A stretch of DNA of 64,000 nt from Holacanthus passer. Its lineage: Eukaryota; Chordata; Actinopteri; Pomacanthidae. Position numbers and translations under genes: made by a program. Under the pieces are notes generated by a model. It saw only the letters and a list, made by a program, of their open reading frames with translations. It was not told the origin of the DNA and ran no database searches. Location of the stretch: the NCBI GenBank assembly GCA_025331565.1, contig JAFREQ010000065.1, forward strand, positions 760,501 through 824,500. Reading direction: 5' to 3'. Below are positions 45,981 through 57,972 of the stretch, piece after piece. Numbering within the stretch: the first letter of the stretch is position 1; every line of letters begins with the position of its first letter.

Positions 45981-46760
45981 CTTAATTTGCATCGTCCCTA
46001 ATAAACAAAAGACCAAAGTAGAGTTTCTCTGACTTATGTAAACACTTTAAATGACCCCTCTGTGTCAAAGATGCTATGCAAATGATTTGTCTGGTAAAAA
46101 TGTCTCTGACAGCCACATAAGCATATTCATCAACCTGACTGCAGATGGAGAAACGATATTGTCGTCGTCCTTTATGAGAAACCTTAAACGTATACATTCT
46201 CATGCAGAACAGATCATATGCTGAACGCCGGTGTCCTTTGCCTGATTTATTGTTAATTACACCTTGAAAAACGATGATAAATGATACGACTTGTGTCACA
46301 ATCCGCCGTGCTGGCTTGGCAAAACAGAGCAGGGCAGCAGGTATCGTTTGCACCTTGTGAAAAGTTCCTGGTAAGCACCCCGGGGACGGGAGATCAGTGG
46401 TGACCTTGAGTCCACCGGTGGATAAAGATCTTTTCCATATTCATTCCAATCCGGAAACCATGACTTACCAATCATTAAAAAGCTTATAGATTTGGCATCC
46501 CCGGGCCATTTATTATGCAGCTCGTGATAATGGCTACTCCGCTTACATGCAACCCTCCCACGGTTTCCATTCAGAGCAAATGAAACACGGTTATAAAAGT
46601 GCAACTTGCAATTATCACCTTTCGCCACGGCGTTAATTGTTTGCTGTACTTTCTCATTGCACGGCAGCGCCTGGACCGACTGCTCTCGCAATTAATGACG
46701 ATGATCTGAAGCGACTGATCCACGACACCACACGTTTAGCTGCTGCCGATAACATGCGAA
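45981..46760. other. candidate conserved noncoding element (long)
   Basis: Nearly 800 bp of unique sequence without simple repeats. Homeodomain cores include TTGTTAATTACACC (46249-46262) and GCGTTAATTGTTTGC (46630-46644). Two minus-strand frames of 123 and 131 codons overlap here (45982-46353, 46296-46691) in different phases without any domain. Long unique blocks of this kind are often conserved enhancers. Confidence 0.35.
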
Positions 46761-46844
46761 CAGCTGTGATTATGCTAATTTGTAGTCTGGACAATTCAAA
46801 GGGTCAATGAATGAGGAATTTTATGAAATGATTGAAATAATTTT

Positions 46845-46985
46845 GGGGGTCATTTTTTCTTAATGACAGTTGAAGAGGCAGACAGGAAACAGGAAGTATG
46901 ACATGCAACAAAAGACAAAGGCCGGAATCGAACCACCAGAAAATGAACCGGCAATGTTGTGACCATTTGGCTCCCAAACCGTTCT
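46845..46985 (-). mobile_element. tRNA-derived SINE
   Basis: On the minus strand a perfect RNA polymerase III B box GGTTCGATTCC lies at 46924-46934, and an A-box-like GAGCCAAATGG about 29 bases upstream (46963-46973). The body continues GGCCTTTGTCTTTTGTTGCA, then TGTCAT, CTTCCTGTTTCCTGTC and a run with TTAAGAAAAAATGACC. This order matches a common fish SINE family as I remember it. About 140 bp, diverged, and without a clear target duplication. Confidence 0.7.
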
Positions 46986-47183
46986 GGATCCAACACATTT
47001 AAACCAAAATGACTGTAATACTTTTCTGCAATAGTCCAATATACATGTTATCAGAGTTTGGAGAATATATCCTTTAGCTAAGCTTCTCCTTCCACATTCC
47101 TCAGTATGTTAAACGCCGGCGTGTCGAATACGTCAATACAATCTGATATAAAAAAATTTCCCAGGATGGTTTTTGTATAAATT
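46986..47183. other. noncoding spacer
   Basis: AT-rich unique sequence. Nothing recognised. Confidence 0.45.
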
Positions 47184-47597
47184 TCAAACCTCCACAGACA
47201 CAGAAACGATTAATTTCTCATCCTTCCAGACTTTCCAGGAACCCTGAAACCCTTTGAACAAGTTCAATACAGTCAAGTTGTCAGTTTTTCGAGACGAGAG
47301 CAGATTGAGGGTAAAGAGCCTCGGGGGTAATGGGATGAAGTCTGTTGCCACATTGTTGCAGCATGCGTGGGATTCCCTTGGGAGGGCTGGAAATGGAGTC
47401 AGGACACCGCTCCTTCCTGACATCTCAGGCCCACGTGCCACCGCCCGCACATCTCTCCCTCCTCGTTTGATGTCCAAATTGAGCTCTGCTTCATCGCCTT
47501 CGTCGCTGCCTCCCCTCTGCGCTCCTCCTCCCGTCGCCTCTGCCATCGCTCTCTCGGAGGAGATGTCGAAACTACTGATAAATTGGTGCTGATACAC
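47184..47597. other. sense and antisense open frames, no recognised protein
   Basis: A minus-strand frame of 137 codons spans the whole segment and a plus-strand frame of 112 codons overlaps it at 47254-47592. The minus-strand product includes MAEATGGGAQRGGSDEGDEA, the plus-strand one a Ser/Pro-rich LSSASSPSSLPPLCAPPPVA. No domain, signal peptide or membrane segment is evident. GC-rich sequence around 47400-47560 accounts for the shortage of stops. Most likely noncoding. Confidence 0.2.
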
Positions 47598-48730
47598 ACA
47601 TGGGGCTAATTTTGCATTGAACGCTCTCCAAACATAATGTCCACTGCCAAAATGATCAACACCTGCAACGTGGAAATGGATTTTTTTAAAAAAGGATTTT
47701 ATTTATCTTTTTAATTGCACAGTTAATAATTAATTTCAGTGTGTGGATGTTTCTCTTCACATGAAATAATAAGTTGATTTAATGAGCTGCTATACCTGAA
47801 AGACTTTGGAGCTGGCTTTGCTGAAAAGTTTTAGTGTCAGGATGTAAAAGTGTCTTTGAATCATCAGAATCAAAGTTGGCGAAGAAAGAGGTGAAATGTC
47901 TGGACGTTCACAGCAGCACGAGGAATGACATGCCTCTCAACCCCGCCGGCCTCCTGCTGGATAAGTAGCCACAGTTTTCGCCTCAAAATGCGCCTCATTG
48001 GTCAGATGAGTTTCCACACATTTCACTTTGAAATGAGAACAGCGGAGAGATGGGGCCACCGCTGTTTCTCACATATTATCCTGCTCATCTGTGGCCACTG
48101 CCATTTTTATTACCTCTAAGCAAATATGAATATATAAAAGTCACCCACCACTGTTTTAAATGTGCTGAAAGATAATTAACGGTATCTGAGTTCTTTAAAA
48201 TACCCGTATCGGTCAAAGCCGAGTCCAGGCAGGACTTGGTGTCTGCTGCCTCTCTCTCCGCCGCTCACTTAACCCTTCTCTCTGACCCTCTTTGCGAGCG
48301 GCGGTCCGGTGTGTTTTGGTGTGGCAGTCGCTCGGCGGTGGCACACACCGGGTAGGAAGGAGAAGGAGCTGCGAGGATCGGGGGTGGTGCTGCTGAGACT
48401 GTTGGGGTTACAGGGGTGGCTGGAACAGATTGGTTGATATCACACTCTCACCTCCAGGGGATAAAGGGCTGGGAGGCGTGGTGGGTTTGGACGTGAGTGC
48501 ATTTGTGTGTGTGTGTGTGTGACAGCAGGAGCGGGTGGGTGAGTAAGGGATTGTGGGAAATACAAAATCCTCAGATTGCTGAGTTTGGACGTCATGACCC
48601 CACACCGACCCCCATTTCCTGTCTCAATTGCCTCAGCATGAGCTGGGCTCCATTTCACAGCACCGCTGTTTCTTCTCTTGTCCACAATCATGTGGACACA
48701 TGTGGGAGTCCATACTGTGGACATCTCTAT
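47598..48730. other. noncoding with (TG)9
   Basis: Unique sequence; a (TG)9 tract lies at 48504-48521. GC-rich at 48230-48400 without open frames of note. Confidence 0.4.
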
Positions 48731-49280
48731 CATCCTGAGTAAATAATGACAAAGGGTCATTCATTGTGTGATCATGCGGCACAATGCCTGATCCTTGTGA
48801 TCTCTAATGGCTCCGATTCCCATTTTAGTATCTGTTAGAATCAAGGCTCCTGGAAGAAATTCAATCGGGTAACTGTGAATTAAAAATAAGCAATTCAAGT
48901 GAAGATTTCATTTACATTGAAATACAAATATTCCTGTCAGCACTCGTCTGTTGGAACATAATTGTCCATTACTTTCTTCAGGCTCATTGAGCTACATGTT
49001 TGACATATGGATGATATCTCAGGCTAATGGCTGGATGGCATGTAAGCATAATTGTGCATCTATCATGCCTGCGTCTGCCTTAATGTGCATTTGTGTGCAT
49101 GACCATGATATACAGACATTAAGAAAAGTTCTCCCTTTCCCTCTTATATGTGAATGTCTCCATTTAAAATCAGCCATCACCGACCAAATCAAGGGCGACA
49201 TCTGTAGGGAAATCGTCTCCTTAAAGGGAACGTTTCCACTTCAAAGCCATCCTCCTCCATCGATCATCGCGGGACCTAAA
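48731..49280. other. candidate conserved noncoding element (long)
   Basis: About 550 bp of unique AT-rich sequence without simple repeats. Words such as CTCAGGCTAATGGCTGG (49018-49034) and GTAAGCATAATTGTGC (49041-49056) give it an enhancer-like texture. A plus-strand frame of 145 codons overlaps but begins at a TTG and shows no domain. Confidence 0.35.
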
Positions 49281-51593
49281 GGCTCCGGCTGCTCTCTACA
49301 TTTCTGCCGTTTGACTTTCTTTTTCGTGGTGGTGACAATGAACGTCGTCGTTAAATGGTCTCAAATCAGGGTCACTTTTTTGTTTTAGATACATTTAAAT
49401 AGCTAATGAGAAAAGTCTTTTGCTCCATGTCACAGTGCAAAATACTAGATTTTAGGTCTTTATTCCCTCCCTGACATGGAAGTCAGTTTTCATTGTGACA
49501 GCACCAAAGCAAAAATGTGGCTGACATTTGGATTCTAATAGCAAATTAACTGTTTTTTTAAACACTTTTCCTGACACTTTTATCGTCTATTAGCAGCAGC
49601 ATTTTTGAGCATGAATGAGAACGTCGTTTCTTTTCTTCAATGACAAAGTCTTTGATAGTAAAAGTCAGCCTAAAACAAAACGATGAGCCCAAAAATACAG
49701 CCGTAATATACCTGCTCTGCATTTGCATTTTTGGCAAGGACACAAGGGATTTCAGGTGCTGTCGTGGAAATAGCTCTGTAATCCGACGCTGAGCACTTCA
49801 AATCCAAGCAGGCAGGATTGGGAGCGTCTCGAAGCGCCAAACACCGTGGAGCCGCGGCACCTGGCGAAGTAATCCTTTACTCATTAGCACTGACCAACAA
49901 TGCCATCAACTCCCTGCACGTGCATTATGGCTAATTTGTTTTACGATGCAGCAAAATCTATTATTGCTGCACATTAAAGAAGCTTAGAAAAGAACAGAAC
50001 GGCTCCGTGGATGATATATGTGCTATTGTAGCTGTGAGACGTCACATGGGAGCCTAATCAAACCAGAGTGCGCCTCCCTGCGTGACCATTAGTGATAGTG
50101 AATAACATCCAATCCGGGCAAATTACACCAGGCCTTGATCATGCACTGTTCCTTCAGACACACATTTCCTCTTTACTTTCTTTGTCACCAACGCTGATAT
50201 CGTGACCCCGTGCAACTCACACGACGGCCTGCAACACAATTCGGCAGAGAGAAATCCTAAATTCCATTACGGTGAGATCTGGTGAAAAACGCACTCATTT
50301 TCTTCTCTCAATCAATCGCAGGTTGGAATCAAAAATGTAAAGAAAGGAGCCTTTTTTTTTCTTCTTCTCTCTATTCCAGTTGCACTCCACAGTCCCTCTA
50401 AATCACCCCTAATGGGCTGGTGGAGGGAGCACACTCTGTATCACTGTATCAATCATTCACTCTGTTTTCCTCCTCCTGGAACCATCCACGGGATCACTTT
50501 GGCGCTTTAATGAGCCATTACAATTCCTATCAGACGATCTCTGTGCCATGTGCGTGCGTACGTGTGCACGCTCGCTTGTTTGTACACGAGTGCGTGCAGC
50601 CTCTGACTGTTGTGGACTTACGCTCATGCTGATATTAGATTGTCTCTGCAGAGTTTTTGAGATAGCGGTGATCTCTATTTCTCACCCTCTTTCTGTGTCT
50701 CTCTCTCTCTCTCCGCTCGGTGTGTGTGTGGTGGACAGTGGGCACGGGTTATAATTGCATTGCGTTGCCATCCCACTCGGTCTCTACACCCATCTGTCTC
50801 TTTAATATCCAGCTAAGCACTCTTGACCTTGAAGCATCCACGACAGCACAGAGCCACATCCACACCAACACAACTATGGCTGACTTCTCCCAGAGACGCC
50901 GCTGAAATGATAGAGAGGAGAGAGAGAGGGGGGGGACGATAGAAAGACAGGATAAAGAAATAGGGAGTAGAAAAACAAGGTGCGAAAATGTTTTCTCTGA
51001 GACAAAGGTGAACAAGAGAACATGATGGATAGATCTCGCCTGTATCATAAAGAGGAAAGCGGAGTGAATTGGACAAAGAGATGCCTTCAAGGTCACCAGT
51101 GAATTCATTCAATTTGGAGCTGACTTGATTTTACAAAGGTCGTCCGCACGGACTTCTCGAGAAAATGTTATTTCAACAGGAAACATGCGAGATTAGCTGG
51201 GAGTCGAGGAACCAACAGATATGTTATTTGGCTCCTGGCGTTCCCTTTATGCTCCTCAGAAGGGCGGCTGGTTCTCCAAGCGGCGCCTTTGGGCTGTCAT
51301 AATGAATATTTGAGCTAAATCTTTTCACTGTATAATACAGCAGCAGATGCCTTAAAGGTACAGTTTGCAATTCAATCCAACCTAAACTTATTTGATTAGA
51401 TATTTGAGCACGGTTAACAATGCTTTACCTTCGTCTGGGGGAAGTTTGCAGTGTATCTTGATGGCTTCCAGGAAACTGAGCACACAGGCTTTCATTCATC
51501 ACACACACTGGTTGTACAAGCACGAGGTACCAATGTTGGACGACCTTTAACCCTGATAACGACCTTTCTCTGCTCTTAACTAAGTAGATTTTA
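49281..51593. other. noncoding; enhancer-like 49780-50260 and 51110-51330
   Basis: Unique sequence. A short CT run lies near 50695-50713. Minus-strand frames of 119 and 99 codons overlap each other at 50749-51112 and reflect purine-rich sequence rather than a protein. Confidence 0.35.
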
Positions 51594-51945
51594 GCTGTCA
51601 GTTAGTTCACTGCTTTGGTCCAGACTGAAATAGCTCAACAACCATTGCATGAAAATTGCAACACAATTTGGTTCACATGATGTTTTCTAATGACTTTGTT
51701 GAACCCCTGAATTCCCCTCTGTCACCATCACAAACACACACACACACACTCACATTTTGTCATGAAATCTCTTATACACATTCATCTGGCACCATCAACA
51801 GGTCAAAATTTTAATTTGTAAAATTATTTGATTCATGACCAAATTCCCTGCAGAACTCGGCCGCACTTTGCACATGGTTAGACCTGCTAATCATCAACAT
51901 GCTGACATTAGCATTCAGCTCAGAGTTTTGGTCTCAGTCTTAACA
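51594..51945 (+). repeat. old dispersed teleost repeat, copy 2
   Basis: The copy runs from CACTGCTTTGGTCCAGACTG (51609) through a GGTCAAAATTTTAATTTG block (51801-51818) and CATGACCAAATTCCCTGCAG to CTGACATTAGCATTCAGCTC (51902-51921). It is the same family as 4257-4573, in opposite orientation. An (AC)8 at 51734-51749 interrupts it. No coding capacity. Confidence 0.75.
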
Positions 51946-52260
51946 ATGACTTCAATCTTCACTTCATCCTCAACCAAGATCCTTTGGTCGCCTGAACGAA
52001 ACCAAATCTTAACTATAGAAGCAGATTAGAAAATGTTTATATTAATGATTTTTGTAATAGATATTTGAAACCTTGCCTTGTTTTGCCTTGTCGTCCTGTC
52101 GAGGCCAGATCAGAATATGAGTCATTGACAAACAAGCTTTTCGATGGCAGGACCGGATGAAAGAGCCCGGCTGAGATTTGACAACCCTGATCTCGCTTCT
52201 ATAAGCTCCACGCCTCCTCCGTCGGCCCGACCATTATCAAACTAACAGGACTAACATCCT
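51946..52260. other. noncoding spacer
   Basis: Unique sequence with a CTTGCCTTGTTTTGCCTTGT direct repeat near 52073. Nothing else recognised. Confidence 0.4.
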
Positions 52261-52480
52261 CGCCGGGTCTGTCTCAGCGCCCTCTTATCAACTCAATGTC
52301 ATACATAAAGGATAAGGATAATTCTGGGCCAATCTGGCATTTCAGGTGTACTATAGTGGGATGACTTATTAAGAAAATGTTAACTCCCTGCAGCATGGTT
52401 ATCTTTATTGAGAAACAAAGGATTAGTAACATGATTGATGGGCCTTGTCTCCCAGGGATTACGCTGTAGAGCACCACTAA
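52261..52480. other. candidate conserved noncoding element
   Basis: Unique, repeat-free. GGTTATCTTTATTGAGAAAC (52398-52417) includes a GATA-type core; TGATTGATGGGCC follows. Texture only. Confidence 0.3.
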
Positions 52481-53460
52481 TTGCTCTCTCTTGCTCCCTC
52501 CTCCTCTATTTATCTCCCTCTTTCTGTCTCATTCCATCCACATCCACGCCCGTGGCCAGCGCAATACACTTTTAGCTATCACCTTTGCCATCAGAGCTCG
52601 CGGTGCAAAGGGTTATGGGTGTCACTGACAGGCTCCGGGCTCCTGGGCGAGCGCTAAAAAGACTGAACTGTCCTTAAAGTTATAGCCAAGGGACGTAATT
52701 TTGCATTCAGGCTCAAGTGGTTTGTTGAACACATGCCAGGCCTGAGCCAGAAGGACAGGAGGGAGGGAGTCCTAACCCTGTATGGGTATGGTAACGCACC
52801 GTGTAATGGACTGCTGTACAACTGGAAATAATGTGCTGAGTCATTTAGGAAAGCTATTAAGTCGCCTGGGTGACTTTGAAATTCACTAAGCCTGTTCACC
52901 CTCTACATTTATTCAGGAATAGGGCAGCTTCAGCCCCCAGCTCACTAGATCCCCCCCTCCCCGCCTCCCCTCCTCTGTTCTCCTCTTTGACATCTTTCTA
53001 ACTAAATGCTGAGAAGAAACTTAATTACAAATAACTGGGGGAGAGAAAGCTTATCATTAGGAAGCATGGAAAATAGTATGGCTTCTGCCAGCGAAGCCTT
53101 GTGAAATACAGTACAGCTGCGTATTTCCCCACACTTAATTGAGCATGTGTTGTATTAACCTTGAAAGCATTGTGGTGATTCTATTTTCAATTAATCTTCC
53201 AAAGGAGAAGACGTACAAATTAAAATGGGATGCAAACACAATGTCGCTGTCACAGAATATTTCTTCGGCAACAATGGGCGACTCCTTGTTCGACGTCCTA
53301 ATAGGTTACCGACCGCTTACATCGCCGCGGGCTCGTGAGACGGCCCAATACTGTACGGCAGCTTCGCAGGCCATCGGAGCCGAGGCAGCCGTCGGGTGCA
53401 GATGCAGTCTGCAGCGAGGACCTCTTGCAACCACACGTAGCAGAAACAGTGTAAAATGAA
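52481..53460. other. noncoding; enhancer-like 52660-52920 and 53030-53300
   Basis: Unique sequence free of simple repeats except for a C-rich run at 52950-52970. ACTTAATTGAGC (53134-53145) and TTTTCAATTAATC (53186-53198) are homeodomain-type words. A 106-codon plus-strand frame (53139-53459) has no domain. Confidence 0.3.
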
Positions 53461-54882
53461 GTTTGAATCAAAAAGCATTTTTCATGACCTGCCTGAACCT
53501 CGTGTATAAATGACGTCTAACCCCAGGCAAAGCTGCAGGGGAGGTTCAAGAAGGCCTGTTGAAATTAAAATTCCCCCATTTTATTCTTTAAAAACACGCA
53601 GCTAAATGCAGGATTTTGCGTCTCTTGTTTTGCACAGCAGCGAGCGCTTGTCAGCTTGAGCCCTCAGCGTCCGCAACCTTTGGGTCTGACTGCGAAGCAA
53701 AGGGAGCGACGCAGGCCATGAAATGTAAATGTCTCGTGTCGGCTTCCCAGGTTGCGATGTCGTTCAATAATGGATGCAGTGCTTTACATTTTTCCTCTTT
53801 CGGAATCAGCTCGGATAGAAAAGGCACCTGTCAAAACTTACTGAGAGGTTCAGAGGAGAAATATTCACAAAGCCCGGCACACAAAGGTGATATGAAAAAG
53901 GAAAAAAAGGGGAAGACGAGTCAGAAATCAGGAAAGATTCAACACAAAAGTGCATGTGGGAACATATCATCAAAAAGAGGGGTGTGTTTGTGTGAGTGTG
54001 CACACTTCTCAGCCTGTTGATAGCCACGGGTATCTTAGGTTTGCTCGGAGTAAAGACTCCAGAAAAAAACATGCTAGTGTCCTGAATAGTTTTGCCACTT
54101 TTATCTGTATTCTCACATAATTTTTTTTAAAACTCAGCAAATGTTGAAAACACGTTGCAGTGAACTCTTGAACAATGCACAGATGATTTTGGGGAGTGTG
54201 ACATGATGACTGATGGCATCTTAAAAAATACAATTCCAACATAAATTTATTATCAACTTTTAAATCTTTGTGATGAATGTCCTGTTCTTGTAGTATAATG
54301 AATACCTGCAGCCTCCAGGGATTCTTTCAGTAATTAGTCAAGTGAAGTCTCTGAAAGGGAAAATAAAAATCATTGAAGGTAACAGAGGTTTTTGTCGTGC
54401 GTTTGCTTCTTTGAGGGGTCGTGAGCCAAACATGGTCAACAACCATCGGCCACCATCCTTCATTTGTGCGTCTGCGTATCCATCCATCAGCTCTTTATTC
54501 TGGTAAATCACACTGAGCAGAGAATGACTCACAGTGGCAGAGGTTACCTGCAGCTAGAGCTAATTTCAGATGCAGACTCACCCTGGGATCCATTTTTAGT
54601 GTGTGTGCTGAGAAACTCTTACGACGTCTCATATTACTCATACGTTTCTTATTATTTTTCTTTTTCCCGGGTTTCTCAGCACACTCCTCTCACAGTTTTG
54701 TTGCCGTTAATACACGCGGCAGATGAACAACTTCAGTAATTAATGTCATGAGTGGCAGCACCCACTCTGAGTTCTGATTGTCTGATTTGAAGTTTTGAAA
54801 CTGTTCATTCTTTACATACGCATTAGGTTCATGAATGTACGTCTCCCTTCAGTCACGATATAAAAATGCTAATGGAAAAATA
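53461..54882. other. noncoding, no gene seen
   Basis: Unique sequence. A plus-strand frame of 134 codons (53616-54020) is Lys/Ser-rich in its second half and has no domain. Confidence 0.4.
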
Positions 54883-54925
54883 CACGACTGTTGAAAAGTT
54901 TGGAATCATTTGCACCAAAAGCTCG
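54883..54925. mobile_element. possible transposon terminal fragment
   Basis: TACACGACTGTTGAAAAGTT, then TGGAATCATTTG, resembles the terminal phrase of a common fish DNA transposon (TACACTACTGTTCAAAAGTT...). No partner end is found nearby, so the call is weak. Confidence 0.3.
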
Positions 54926-55889
54926 ATTCAGTTCAGTCAGATTGCAGAAAGACATTTTGTATGCAGGGTTTACAAAAAGATATTTTTCGAAAAGATGCTT
55001 CTGAGTAAAAGAAATTGGAAGCTTAGCAATAAAATCTGCAGATTTAAATAGGAGCAATTTTGTGTTTCAGTGTCGAGTGCACATTATTGCCAATAACAAG
55101 CCGGAATTAACAGGCGTGTTGCTTTAGAAAAGCTATTCTTAAAACTTCAAAATAGAAATAAAAGGTTTGTCAGTGTTGAAACTGTTGAAAATAGATCATA
55201 GAATATGATCATCTCACTTTATACCTGTGAAATCTAACTATTGAGTATCTGAATTATACTTTTTATCGATGTTAAAATAACCATGATTGAAGGATAAACA
55301 TCAACATAATAGATGATTTCACACTTTTGAAATCAGTTTTCTACGATTGACAGAACTTTTTGAGTTATGACCATTTAGGCAAAAGGAATAACTCTCAGTC
55401 TGCGGTTCACTCATAGTGACATCTGGAATTATTTGTTCCGCATATTTTATTCAGAAAACATCATTCAATTTGCGGTGAGGGGACAATGACAAAAATTAGA
55501 TGCAGGTGCAGTCTAGACATCGGGTCTTTTGAAGGACACACATTTGTTGGCAGGATCGAGGCCCTGGATCGGAACAGATTTACATTTCCTCTTCGTTCCT
55601 TACGACTCTGAAATAAGTTTTTAGTACCTGGCAGGACTTTCAACTACTTTCAGAGAATACTATCACTTTAAAGAAAAGTAAAAGAAAAGTGGAATCTGAA
55701 CAAAAACAGTCAAACACAAACAATGTTGAGCAAAGCTCTTGAGAAAACACTGGAAGTCCGGCTGTTTCCAGAGTCGATGTTGAAGTTGTTTGTGAGTGAC
55801 CGCTAAGTCAATTCTCGCCACAGGACAGCGGAACAAAAAACGCTCGACGCCGGTGCGATCCTTCAGTTGTCTGCAGAGATAGATATGCA
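54926..55889. other. noncoding, no gene seen
   Basis: AT-rich sequence without domains or known repeats; may include the body of the fragment at 54883. Confidence 0.4.
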
Positions 55890-56530
55890 CCAGGTAAGCC
55901 CTTCCTGCTCTTTATTTCCCCCCAGAGGGGTCATGGCTTAGTCTTTCAAGGATGGACAAGCTAAATGGCACTTTACTGTACCATAACCCCGTCTCCGGAG
56001 ACCAAGGACGGCGTCCGGTGGAGACTTTCCCCACATCGATGGGCTCTATAGTTCATCTCTCAATTACCCATGACTTGGCTGAGAAATACAAGGCCCCCCA
56101 CTGTGACATGTGGCACCCCTCCTTCCTCCTGTCCCCCATTACTAAACTCAACAGGGCGACCATACTTCCCCGTGATGGGTTTCAGAGCGCGGATAAAGGC
56201 TCACCGTGAGCAACCCTTGTCTAACTGGTGGGAGACAGCTGGATTAGAAGCAGCAGCACCCCTAGAACATCCCAATTAAAATCAAAGCAATCACTATCGC
56301 GGAGAAGTCATTAGATTGAGAGCCTGTTTGAGGCTAAACGCTATAATAACGCGGGAGCTGCAGGATTTCAAAAGCCTGTCAGACACTGATTTCATACATT
56401 GGAAAGTTTGATGAATAGAGCCTAGTGAGAGGCAACTCTTGAGCGCCGCACTATTACCGAAAGCTTTGCTGGGGATTAGAGGAAAGACAGAAGCTTTCAT
56501 TCCTTCAGTAAGTCAATGTATGAATAATTT
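55890..56530. other. candidate conserved noncoding element (long)
   Basis: Unique sequence free of simple repeats. CCCAATTAAAATCAAAGCAA (56270-56289) combines homeodomain and TCF-type cores, followed by GTCATTAGATTGAGAGCC. Short frames on both strands have no domain. Confidence 0.3.
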
Positions 56531-56865
56531 ACTCAGTGGGTATCTCCGCGAGCTCTCCCTGTAAGCCCTCGTAATGTTTTATTTGTATGTTTTCTGTCAA
56601 AAGTAATGTAGCATCCAGAGTCGTGAAAACAGTGGGCTGAGATCCGCCGAGTGCGTCGGGCTTCATGCAGCTCACATAATACCTGTTTGATGTGTCGTTT
56701 GTTGTCAGTGATAATTAGCTCTTCACTGGACCATGTCCGTTCCCTGTCCCATGATTAGGGGAGCGCTGATAAGAAGAGCCGTGAAAGAATGCACAAGGAG
56801 GTTTTCTCTCTCTTTATCTCCGCGTCTTTGCTCCGTCTCCTTTTCTCGCACATTGGAGTTCTAAT

Positions 56866-56889
56866 TAAACGATAATTAATTATCGTTTA
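56866..56889. promoter_or_regulatory. 24-bp perfect palindrome with TAATTAATTA core
   Basis: The palindrome is centred between 56877 and 56878; its left half is TAAACGATAATT. The centre contains overlapping TAATTA homeodomain cores, and GATAA/TTATC GATA-type cores lie symmetrically. It sits in unique sequence next to a further CTAATTAAAC. A paired homeodomain dimer site is plausible; function is inference. Confidence 0.4.
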
Positions 56890-57421
56890 TTGCGACCGGG
56901 ATCTTACTTCGTAAGTTTAGTCATCGTTTCATCGGTGTGATAACATCCTGCTCACCAAAGTTAATTGCTGAGTTTTGGGAACTTGGCATTACTTCAAGTC
57001 TTAATGGGTAAGAAACTGAATTCTTGTATCAGACTAAACAAGCAAAACTTTTATTTCTACCAGTTTATTTGGACGACAAACAGGTGAACGCACCTGAAAC
57101 AGGAAACTGCTTCAAGGTTGAAGCATCAATATTCAATCTGGGTAATGATTTTGCTGTTCACCTCCATTTTCCACTTCCAAATAAGTCGTCCAAATGTGTT
57201 TTTAATCTGTATAATTGTGCGATTGCATGTGTTTTCTGCCCCGTTTGACGCCTCTTTAGTGATGTCACTGCTTTCTGAGACATCAACAACCACTTTGGCG
57301 AGAACAATGTTATCATAACCGAAAGACACGATGCCCAAACGCACAAAAATAACAGCCTGGTTACAATAAAAGAGAATTAATTATCCATTAAATTAACATT
57401 TCTCGCAGCCAAAAGAGTACG
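56890..57421. other. noncoding, no gene seen
   Basis: AT-rich unique sequence. Nothing recognised. Confidence 0.4.
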
Positions 57422-57437
57422 TTTTTTTTTTTTTTTT
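57422..57437. repeat. T16 homopolymer
   Basis: Sixteen T residues without a recognisable retroposon body. Confidence 0.9.
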
Positions 57438-57888
57438 CCTCACTAATGCTGCATTCAAAGTCATGAGTTGGAAATTCCCTAACTGGTAGCTTGCAATTAT
57501 TAACCTCTGCGTGCTCCATTGGTCCATCGCAGGGAGGAAAGAAGAGCATGATGGGAGTGAAAAACATGTTCCTGCCATGACATTTTTATTTATGTTTGGA
57601 CTCAAGCTTCCTCCCTCCATTTAAGGTTTAGTTAACGCGCGCTCTAAAAAACTGTGGATCGTGCACTCTGCCCATTCAGGTTTAATTCAACCAATGAAAT
57701 TATTTCCGCCTCCCTTGCATCTCTGCCTCGACATAATACTAAAACGCCAATCAGCCTTTCCTCTCACTCCCCGACTCGTTTTCTGTTCCGCTCTCTCCCA
57801 CACACATGCATGCACCGAGGCTCGCACAGGAAATCCACTGTATGCTCCCTTTATCTCTTTCACACGGGCATCTCGACACATAATATAG
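57438..57888. other. noncoding spacer
   Basis: Unique sequence; overlapping frames at 57654-58004 on both strands arise from the adjoining simple repeats. Confidence 0.4.
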
Positions 57889-57972
57889 ACACACACACAC
57901 ACACACACACACGTGACGGACACACACATGCACACAAACAGACCGAGAGAGCGAGAGAGAGAGAGAGAGAGA
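57889..57972. repeat. compound (AC)12 and (GA)10 microsatellite
   Basis: (AC)12 at 57889-57912, imperfect CA to 57938, then (GA)10 at 57953-57972. Confidence 0.95.

Noticed and set aside
48951..49388. 145-codon plus-strand open frame
   Set aside because: It begins at TTG rather than ATG, is Cys/His-rich without a domain pattern, and lies in AT-rich enhancer-like sequence.
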